Positions 23,110-27,640 of a DNA stretch of 27,640 nucleotides are shown here, piece by piece; position 1 is the stretch's first letter; every line of letters starts with the position of its first letter. The stretch comes from a virus. The translations under genes were made by a program, and so were the position numbers. The DNA is taken from positions 1-27,640 of the IMG/VR virus record IMGVR_UViG_3300031539_000248; one strand, given 5' to 3'. The notes under the pieces were generated by a model. That model had not been told where the DNA came from and made no database searches. It saw only the letters and a list, made by a program, of their open reading frames with translations.

Positions 23110-23643
23110 ATGTCCTACAACATAGGTGATAAAGTCTGGTACGCAGGCCGGACAAGCACACAAGAGCAAGTAGTCTGCCCAGAATGTTTCGGCAAGAAAT
23201 ACCTGACCGTTATTTTAGGTGATGATAGCAAAGTCACAATTAATTGTGCTGGGTGTGCGTCAGGGTATGACCCACCAAGAGGGTATGTGACCTATTACAA
23301 GCAGCATATTGAGGTGTCCCAAGTTACGATTTGCAAGGTGGAAATCAATCCTGATTATGTTGAATATGGGTTTGATTCATTTGGGGGTGGTTGCCGTATA
23401 GCGAAGGACACAGACCTGTTTCCCACCAAAGAAGAGGCTGAAATCAGAGCCAAGGAATTGGCCGAAGAGTGGAATAAGGAGAAACTTGCCCAAATCCACC
23501 GGAAGGAAAAGAACAATCGCACCTGGTCTTGGCATGTTCATTATCACAGAGGGCAAATCAGGGATGCTGAGAAAACGATTGAACGCTCCACAGCAAAGTT
23601 AGACGCTGCCAGAACCCATGTGAAGGAAGAGGTGAAGCCATGA
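23110..23643 (+). CDS. 177-aa zinc-ribbon phage protein
   Basis: ATG 23110 follows AAAGGCGGG. The N-terminal third has CPECFGKKY and INCAGCASG (Cys23, 26 and Cys46, 49), a four-cysteine zinc ribbon reminiscent of DnaJ-type cysteine motifs. The middle contains beta strands with an FGGGCR loop, and the C-terminus is a long charged helix (about 105-177) likely to form a coiled coil. The product probably binds nucleic acid or a protein partner. It is coupled by ATGA to the next gene. Function unknown. Confidence 0.72.
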   Translation: MSYNIGDKVWYAGRTSTQEQVVCPECFGKKYLTVILGDDSKVTINCAGCASGYDPPRGYVTYYKQHIEVSQVTICKVEINPDYVEYGFDSFGGGCRIAKDTDLFPTKEEAEIRAKELAEEWNKEKLAQIHRKEKNNRTWSWHVHYHRGQIRDAEKTIERSTAKLDAARTHVKEEVKP

Positions 23644-23816
23644 ACCTAATCGAATTCATCAAAGTCGAATGCTATGAGTGTGAAGAATTTATAAAAGTAC
23701 CTTTTGATATCCTCAGAAGTCGCACCGAATATGGCAAGTGCGACTGTGGGGAAGGGGTACAGGTGCATTATCATGCTGGGGTTTTGCGAATTGAACGATT
23801 ACCGGAGGAACCATGA
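23640..23816 (+). CDS. 58-aa zinc-ribbon-like protein
   Basis: ATG 23640 and the TGA at 23814-23816 both lie in ATGA overlaps with the neighbouring genes. ECYECEEF and GKCDCGEG give four cysteines for a metal site. Short length and context suggest an early accessory protein. Confidence 0.65.
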   Translation: MNLIEFIKVECYECEEFIKVPFDILRSRTEYGKCDCGEGVQVHYHAGVLRIERLPEEP

Positions 23817-24622
23817 AAGCAATTCATCAATCCAGTTTAGGCATGGCTTTTCGTTGCGGGGAACAGTTTCGGCGCCGATATCTTGAAAAAGAAATTATCC
23901 CCCCTGGCATAGCTGCAGGACGGGGCACCGGCGTTCATGCTGCGAGCAAGGTAAATCTCTTGCAAAAACTCAAAAGTCAAAAGGATATGCCTTTGTCTGA
24001 TATTCAAGATGCTACGCGGGACGGTTACGTGAAGGCTTTTAAAAACGGGGTTTATCTCGCAAAAGAAGATCAACCGGCCAAAGATAAACTCTTGAATGAA
24101 GGGCTCGAAGATGCTCTCCGTTGCTCTAAAGTTTATCTTGAAGCCGTTGCTCCTCAGATAAACCCGATAGCGATAGAGGAACCTTTTCATATTGAAGTGC
24201 CTGGCATCGAATTACCTCTTGAGGGCACAATGGATTATCAGGAAAAGCCGAAAGTGGGGGACCTCAAAACCACATCTATGAAATGGCCTGAAGGCAGAAT
24301 CAATGGAGAGATCCAACCTGTCTTTTATTGCTTTTCTCATGAATCGACAACAAATGTCAGACCGGAATTTGTCTATCATATTCTGATAGCGAGAAGAGGC
24401 AAAGACGGCCCGACCTCAGAGGAATTGCAAGAACAGAAATTGACCCCTACGGATGCTCATTATTATGCGCTTTTCGCCAAGATCAGGATGTTTGAAACCA
24501 TGCTCAACAAAGGCGTATTCCCGCCAGCCAACCCTACGGCCTGGTGGTGTGATCCAAAGTGGTGCGGATACTTTTATACGTGTCCGTATGTTGGCAATAA
24601 TTCATCTAAACAATGGGTATAG
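23813..24622 (+). CDS. RecB/Cas4-like PD-(D/E)XK exonuclease with Fe-S cysteines
   Basis: The 269-aa protein carries the PDDEXK_1 exonuclease motifs: GRGTGVHAA with His42, LEGTMDY with Asp141, VGDLKTT with Asp150 and Lys152, and a QPVFYCF motif around 168-174. Cys15 at the N-terminus and Cys246, Cys251 and Cys257 at the C-terminus match the AddB/Cas4 arrangement that holds a 4Fe-4S cluster. It probably resects phage DNA ends for recombination. ATG 23813 has CGGAGGAACC before it. The next gene is a putative annealing protein, the usual partner. Confidence 0.82.
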   Translation: MKAIHQSSLGMAFRCGEQFRRRYLEKEIIPPGIAAGRGTGVHAASKVNLLQKLKSQKDMPLSDIQDATRDGYVKAFKNGVYLAKEDQPAKDKLLNEGLEDALRCSKVYLEAVAPQINPIAIEEPFHIEVPGIELPLEGTMDYQEKPKVGDLKTTSMKWPEGRINGEIQPVFYCFSHESTTNVRPEFVYHILIARRGKDGPTSEELQEQKLTPTDAHYYALFAKIRMFETMLNKGVFPPANPTAWWCDPKWCGYFYTCPYVGNNSSKQWV

Positions 24623-24632
24623 GGAGGAAATC

Positions 24633-25736
24633 ATGGAAGAAATAAGAGCGTTATCACCGGAAATTTTAGAAGGCATCAAACCGTTCAGTGGCGATCCCAC
24701 AGAGATGTTGCCTGCTGAAAGATTACTTCGCAATGGCTTTACATTGCAGAAGGTAGGAACTCAATATGCAACGGCTGTCGCCGTGCAGAAAAGGCGCTCT
24801 CTGCCAACCGTTGTGAGCAACGTTCTGGAAGAAGCGGAATTGGCAGGAGAAGCCTTTTATTATGGCTGGAACGTTACCACCAAACAAGGGAAACGCTGGA
24901 TTCAGGGAGGTTCCATTTCTCTTGCTACCAGTATCGCCCGGAACTGGGGGAACTCGGTTGTGGATGCTGACCTCGTGGAAGAAACGCCAACACATCATAT
25001 CCTCAAGGGATATTTCATTGACCTTGAAACGGGCGTTACTTTCGGGAGACCATTTCGCCAACGAAAACAGCCAAACATCGGTATGGGTGATGATATTGAC
25101 CGGAAAGAAGATATCTCCTTTCAAATCGGCCTGAGCAAGGCTTCACGCAATGCTATATTTGAGGGCGTTCCCCGCTGGCTTGTAGATAGGGCCATTGACA
25201 GAGCACAACAAGCCGTTAAGAAGGGACTGGGGGAAAACTTGGAGATTGCCCGAGCCGAAGCGATTAAGTATTTCAAGCGTTACGGCGTAGGCCAAGAACG
25301 CATAGAAAATGCCTTGGGAACACCTGCCGATAACTGGACTCCTGAACACTTGGTAGAACTCAAAGGCATGGCAACAGCTTTGAAAGAGGGCCGGGTTACT
25401 ACCGATGAACTTTTTCCGAAAGATGTAGGACCCACAGCGCCCCCACCTAAAGAAAAACAGAAGAGAACAAGGAAAACCAAGGCTACCCCACCCCTAAAGG
25501 CAGAAGATGCAGCCACGGGGCAGGATGCTCTTCCTGGGGGGGATTCTGAGGATGAAACGGAGGGTGAAAGCGGAGAAGAAGAAAAGTATCCCGTAAAATG
25601 CACCAATGAGGAGGTTGCAGCGGATCGCGTATATCTTGCTTACTGTGAGGATCGGTGTCGATATAAGGAAAATGCAGACGGTTCGGTGTGCGAGGATTAT
25701 CTGAGCTACGTGGAGAGCTTGGCAGGGAAAGAATGA
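24633..25736 (+). CDS. putative single-strand annealing protein (RecT-like)
   Basis: The 367-aa form starts at ATG 24633 behind GGGAGGAAATC; an upstream in-frame extension overlaps the exonuclease and is rejected. Residues about 85-210 contain GSISLATSIARNWGN, then HILKGYFIDLETGVTFGRPF and FQIGLSKASRNAIFEGVP, a pattern I associate with RecT-like phage proteins. The later part has a lysine-rich linker, an acidic run (DSEDETEGESGEEE) and a C-terminal segment with Cys residues. Pairing with an exonuclease upstream supports the call, but the homology is from memory and should be confirmed. Confidence 0.6.
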   Translation: MEEIRALSPEILEGIKPFSGDPTEMLPAERLLRNGFTLQKVGTQYATAVAVQKRRSLPTVVSNVLEEAELAGEAFYYGWNVTTKQGKRWIQGGSISLATSIARNWGNSVVDADLVEETPTHHILKGYFIDLETGVTFGRPFRQRKQPNIGMGDDIDRKEDISFQIGLSKASRNAIFEGVPRWLVDRAIDRAQQAVKKGLGENLEIARAEAIKYFKRYGVGQERIENALGTPADNWTPEHLVELKGMATALKEGRVTTDELFPKDVGPTAPPPKEKQKRTRKTKATPPLKAEDAATGQDALPGGDSEDETEGESGEEEKYPVKCTNEEVAADRVYLAYCEDRCRYKENADGSVCEDYLSYVESLAGKE

Positions 25737-25876
25737 TCTGGCCCGATGAAACCATAGCCTACTGTCCCTCTCCTATCTGTCATTGGCAAGGCCCGGAGTG
25801 CGACACCGAAATGCACGATGGCTCTGACAGGTGCCCTGATTGTGGGGAAGAGATAGAGAAGGAGATAGAACAATAG
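25733..25876 (+). CDS. 47-aa zinc-ribbon protein
   Basis: ATG 25733 overlaps the previous stop as ATGA. Cys10, Cys15 (YCPSPICHW), Cys22, Cys33 and Cys36 (RCPDCGEE) give a zinc-ribbon pattern. It is the last gene before the cassette array. Confidence 0.65.
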   Translation: MIWPDETIAYCPSPICHWQGPECDTEMHDGSDRCPDCGEEIEKEIEQ

Positions 25877-25877
25877 A

Positions 25878-25910
25878 TGGAAAATTTTCCACGTATGCAG
25901 GCTGTTAGGA
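25878..25910 (+). other. cassette-array entry point: palindrome plus GTTAGGA, attI-like
   Basis: TGGAAAATTTTCCA (25878-25891) is a perfect 14-bp palindrome. Thirteen bases later GTTAGGA (25904-25910) fits the GTTRRRY core cut in integron recombination, and everything up to 27174 downstream is cassette-like. This could be a primary insertion point analogous to attI. It lacks an adjacent integrase, so the role is inferred. Confidence 0.4.
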
Positions 25911-25918
25911 GGTGCTTT

Positions 25919-26098
25919 ATGAAAATACGATTTATAGTCGAAATAGATGCTGGCGAATATACATTTATCATAGATACCGATAGTTTGCCAACCAGTGTGG
26001 GGTGTAGGCAAGTCGCATTAAAGAATTTTGAGATAATAGAACCGGATGCACCCCTAACAATCCAATCAACCAGACCGCATAAGCGGCAGGTTATCTAG
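25919..26098 (+). CDS. cassette 1 ORF, 59-aa hypothetical protein
   Basis: ATG 25919 follows TTAGGAGGTGC, where the ribosome site overlaps the cassette's first bases. The peptide opens with two strands (MKIRFIVEIDAGEYTFIID) and looks like a small beta-rich domain; its tail (TRPHKRQVI) is read from attC1 and the TAG stop lies in that site. Function unknown. Confidence 0.7.
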   Translation: MKIRFIVEIDAGEYTFIIDTDSLPTSVGCRQVALKNFEIIEPDAPLTIQSTRPHKRQVI

Positions 26099-26107
26099 GC
26101 GTTAGCC
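26052..26107 (+). repeat. attC1
   Basis: Left box CCCTAAC (26052-26058) and right box GTTAGCC (26101-26107) flank an imperfect hairpin: AAC, CAG, extrahelical A (26074), CCGC, loop ATAA, GCGG, CAG, GTT. The total is 56 bp, the short class of attC. Confidence 0.8.
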
Positions 26108-26110
26108 GCT

Positions 26111-26290
26111 ATGAAAAAAATAATTATTACTATTGATTGGACATGCCCCGAATGTGGCATAGAAATTGTCGATGATCATATTCTTTTAGAGAATGGCTGG
26201 GGTGTTTTTGTGTGCCCGATATGCAATTATCAGGTTTATAGAACAGCGGCTAACAAGAGCATTCATCCGACCTGCTCCGCAGGCGGCTGA
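26111..26290 (+). CDS. cassette 2 ORF, 59-aa zinc-ribbon protein
   Basis: The frame starts nine bases into the cassette at ATG 26111, with almost no leader and no clear ribosome site. Cys12, Cys15 (TCPECG) and Cys35, Cys38 (VCPICN) make a zinc ribbon. The last residues and TGA are encoded in attC2. It may bind nucleic acid; function unknown. Confidence 0.65.
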   Translation: MKKIIITIDWTCPECGIEIVDDHILLENGWGVFVCPICNYQVYRTAANKSIHPTCSAGG

Positions 26291-26304
26291 TAACAGCGTT
26301 CGTT
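26248..26304 (+). repeat. attC2
   Basis: GGCTAAC (26248-26254) and GTTCGTT (26298-26304) flank CCG, extrahelical A (26270), CCTGC, loop TCC, GCAGG, CGG. The stem is perfect except for the extruded A. The left box complements the start of cassette 2 over ten bases. Confidence 0.85.
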
Positions 26305-26320
26305 TTCTAGGAGGTGAAAA

Positions 26321-26500
26321 ATGCAACCAGAACAATTTAGGCAATTAAGGGAAGACTTGCAGGCGTATGTAATTGAAATAAGCACTAAATTAGAGCAAAT
26401 CCGATGCGGGATTATTGATGTTGAGAATGAGATCATCAAGGGCAATAAAGCCGAAAACGAACAAGGTCAATCCAGCCGACCCGATAAGACAGGCGGCTGA
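26321..26500 (+). CDS. cassette 3 ORF, 59-aa helical protein
   Basis: ATG 26321 follows TAGGAGGTGAAAA. The peptide is one long amphipathic helix (about 3-45, FRQLREDLQAYVIEIS and on), likely a coiled coil, then a polar tail ending TGG read from attC3. No known family. Confidence 0.7.
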   Translation: MQPEQFRQLREDLQAYVIEISTKLEQIRCGIIDVENEIIKGNKAENEQGQSSRPDKTGG

Positions 26501-26514
26501 TAACAGCGTTAGAT
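26456..26514 (+). repeat. attC3
   Basis: AACGAAC (26456-26462) and GTTAGAT (26508-26514) flank CAGCCG, extrahelical A (26479), CC, a ten-base loop, GG, CGGCTG. The left box plus three more bases are complementary to the start of cassette 3 (ten bases in all). Confidence 0.84.
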
Positions 26515-26533
26515 TGACATTTAAGGAGGAAAC

Positions 26534-26752
26534 ATGACTGTAACTGCCTGTATTGATCTGAATATTGATTGTGATTTCTGCGATAACAGAATAAGCCGAA
26601 CTATTGTTGATAAAGGAAGCAACCTTGATACTGTTTTCTTGGCACGTTTTCACAGCAGAAATCATGGGTGGGATGTTAGAGATGGTGATGATATATGCCC
26701 TAAATGTCAATCTAACAACGCAATTCAACCGACCGCCAAGGGCGGCGGCTGA
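26534..26752 (+). CDS. cassette 4 ORF, 72-aa zinc-ribbon protein
   Basis: ATG 26534 follows AAGGAGGAAAC. CDFC and CPKC (about residues 13-16 and 55-58) form a two-knuckle zinc site around a strand-rich middle. The C-terminus (AKGGG) and the TGA are encoded by attC4. Function unknown. Confidence 0.72.
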   Translation: MTVTACIDLNIDCDFCDNRISRTIVDKGSNLDTVFLARFHSRNHGWDVRDGDDICPKCQSNNAIQPTAKGGG

Positions 26753-26766
26753 TCGTAGCGTTGGGC
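26710..26766 (+). repeat. attC4
   Basis: ATCTAAC (26710-26716) and GTTGGGC (26760-26766) flank CCG, extrahelical A (26732), CCGCC, loop AAG, GGCGG, CGG. The left flank complements the cassette 4 start over 16 consecutive bases, the longest in the array. Confidence 0.86.
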
Positions 26767-26787
26767 ATTTTTAATAAGGAGGTATCT

Positions 26788-26958
26788 ATGAAATTTAAAT
26801 GTATCAAATGTGGTTGGCAAGGCGAACATACAGAAATTAATTCTTGGGCACCTCATGATGGACCCTTTTGCCCTATTTGTGGGGCGGGATGTCCTCATCT
26901 TACGAGTGAAAATGCCCAACAAGCAAATCCAGCCGACCAGGATAAGCCTGGCGGCTGA
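26788..26958 (+). CDS. cassette 5 ORF, 56-aa zinc-ribbon protein
   Basis: ATG 26788 follows AAGGAGGTATCT; an in-frame TTG at the cassette boundary is less likely. CIKCGW (Cys5, Cys8) and CPICGAGC (Cys28, Cys31, Cys35) form a probable zinc ribbon. The tail DKPGG and TGA come from attC5. Function unknown. Confidence 0.7.
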   Translation: MKFKCIKCGWQGEHTEINSWAPHDGPFCPICGAGCPHLTSENAQQANPADQDKPGG

Positions 26959-26977
26959 TAACAGCGTCAGGTTAGCC
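26914..26977 (+). repeat. attC5, with a five-base extra at its right junction
   Basis: GCCCAAC (26914-26920) starts the site. CAGCCG, extrahelical A (26936), CCAGG, loop, CCTGG, CGGCTG form an 11-bp stem. The right box at the usual distance would be GTCAGGT (26966), but the box matching cassette 6 is GTTAGCC (26971-26977), five bases further on. Confidence 0.78.
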
Positions 26978-26997
26978 GCTAAAACAAAGGAGAACTT

Positions 26998-27150
26998 ATG
27001 GATATTATAGACATACTCAAAACCCAGGCCAAGGAAATAGCCGATCAAGATATTCCCGGCTGGGGCAATACTATGTTGTGGGCCGCTGAAGAAATTGAAA
27101 AACTACGCCAAGAAGCGGCTAACAATCCCATAAACTCTGACCGGGCATAG
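26998..27150 (+). CDS. cassette 6 ORF, 50-aa acidic helical protein
   Basis: ATG 26998 follows AAAGGAGAACTT. The peptide is mostly helical (IIDILKTQAKEIAD and EEIEKLRQEAAN) with a central GWGN turn. Its TAG stop lies inside attC6. No family recognised. Confidence 0.66.
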   Translation: MDIIDILKTQAKEIADQDIPGWGNTMLWAAEEIEKLRQEAANNPINSDRA

Positions 27151-27176
27151 CCCGGCAGGTTATCTCGGCGTCAGGA
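27117..27176 (+). repeat. attC6, right end of the array
   Basis: GGCTAAC (27117-27123) and GTCAGGA (27170-27176) flank AAC, extra T, CTG, extrahelical A (27140), CCGGGC, loop ATA, GCCCGG, CAG, GTT. The left box complements the cassette 6 start over ten bases. The right box has GTC instead of GTT. Confidence 0.8.
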
Positions 27177-27242
27177 ATAACTATGTTGACCGCCACCCCC
27201 CAAATAGATATGCTTTCCCTTGAACCTACAGGGAGGCTATCC

Positions 27243-27640
27243 ATGCCAGCTTACATCGATGGGAGGGGGTATATCCGCGTTACGGTGCCGGGATTCGACA
27301 AGACATTGACTTCCTGGCGGGGGCAGCGGCTCAAGGATTTACCGTCTGAAGATATCCAAAAGCTCTGCGATTATTTTAATCAGGCTATGATGCTGGGCAA
27401 CTATGAGGCCGTCAAAACCTGGTTCCCCGGGGAGCGAGCGAAGCACCTCGTCAAAAAACTTGCCTACAAATGGCTTGAGGCTGAGAACAAAAAGGATTCT
27501 ACCATCGCCATCGAACAGCGGGATCTCGAAACGTATATCCTGCCACAGATCGGAGATATGGCAATCCAGGAAGTCACAAGACAAGACTTCTATTGGATTC
27601 GGGAAAGGTGGGGTGACATTCACATGGCCCGGAGGATACG
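27243..27640 (+). CDS. int: phage tyrosine integrase, N-terminal part, cut by window edge
   Basis: ATG 27243 has GGGAGG seven bases upstream; an in-frame ATG at 27183 without a ribosome site is the alternative. Residues 1-80 form an arm-binding-type N-terminal region (YIDGRGYIRVTVPGFDK, then KLCDYFNQAMMLGNY). The core-binding domain then begins: LAYKWLEAENKKDS, DLETYILPQIGDMAIQEVT and FYWIRERWG. The catalytic domain lies beyond the edge. The extra arm domain points to a prophage integrase, not an integron IntI, which starts at the core-binding domain. It would insert the phage into the host chromosome. Confidence 0.85.
   Translation, partial: MPAYIDGRGYIRVTVPGFDKTLTSWRGQRLKDLPSEDIQKLCDYFNQAMMLGNYEAVKTWFPGERAKHLVKKLAYKWLEAENKKDSTIAIEQRDLETYILPQIGDMAIQEVTRQDFYWIRERWGDIHMARRI

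Larger units (their letters stand above)
25905..27174 (+). mobile_element. array of six integron-type gene cassettes with attC sites, no IntI (CALIN-like)
   Basis: Six units begin at about 25905, 26102, 26299, 26509, 26761 and 26972, each 195-252 bp. Each holds one small plus-strand ORF and ends in an attC-like site. In each unit the first 10-16 bases (after the conserved G) are complementary to the left end of that unit's own attC; unit 1 has one extra base. That is the signature of cassettes that integrate from circles with cleavage between G and TT. The array lies between phage recombination genes and the phage integrase. Confidence 0.85.

Noticed and set aside
24453-24632. Sixty-residue extension of the annealing protein
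   Set aside because: It overlaps the end of the exonuclease gene out of frame, while ATG 24633 has an ideal ribosome site.
26050-27180. Regularly spaced repeats that might be a CRISPR array
   Set aside because: Repeat cores are imperfect hairpins of 56-64 bp at about 200-bp intervals, with full ORFs and ribosome sites between them; CRISPR spacers are far shorter and repeats near identical.
27243-27640. Tyrosine recombinase as the integron integrase IntI
   Set aside because: It has an extra N-terminal arm-type domain before the core-binding domain and points away from the array; this fits a prophage integrase. The IntI-specific insert cannot be seen because the gene is cut.
1-27640. tRNA or rRNA genes
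   Set aside because: No cloverleaf with TTCGA arm or rRNA-like sequence was noticed on either strand.

Overview
The window reads as most of a temperate tailed phage (or prophage) of a Gram-negative bacterium. The phage assignment rests on adjacent small and large terminase genes, a P22-like portal, a scaffold-like protein, an N4-gp56-type major capsid protein, a divergent repressor switch, an exonuclease/annealing-protein pair and the start of a phage tyrosine integrase. The Gram-negative host is inferred from a lipobox, Sec signal peptides, lipid-linked glycosylation genes and sigma70-like promoters. Base composition and the integron-type cassettes would fit an environmental proteobacterium or desulfobacterium, but no gene fixes the host.

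Layout. The switch lies near 21.5-22.2 kb. Leftward (minus strand) from it run a HTH repressor, a ribbon-helix-helix protein, an MT-A70 adenine methyltransferase, two PD-(D/E)XK proteins, several tiny coupled genes, an HNH nuclease and a replication-type protein. A strong promoter preceded by four exact-period 14-bp repeats (16.84-16.93 kb) then opens the late operon. That operon begins with an envelope/glycan module: GT2 glycosyltransferase, polysaccharide deacetylase, B12-type radical SAM, three small membrane proteins and a methyltransferase. A ClpP-like lipoprotein follows, then TerS, TerL, portal, scaffold, major capsid protein, two unknown virion-region proteins, two secreted paralogues and a GT-C membrane glycosyltransferase cut by the left edge. 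No tail or lysis gene is recognised.

Rightward (plus strand) from the switch are a second HTH protein, small unknown genes, a structured leader, zinc-ribbon proteins, a Cas4/RecB-like exonuclease with an Fe-S cysteine set, and a putative single-strand annealing protein.

The most unusual part is 25.90-27.18 kb, between the annealing protein and the phage integrase. Six consecutive cassettes of about 200-250 bp each carry one small ORF with its own ribosome binding site, and each ends in an integron-type attC site. All six sites have the R''/R' boxes and an imperfect hairpin with a conserved extrahelical base. The first bases of each cassette are complementary to the left end of its own attC, as expected for cassettes that were once circles. 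No integron integrase is visible, so this looks like a phage-borne cassette cluster (CALIN-like) that would depend on a host IntI supplied in trans.
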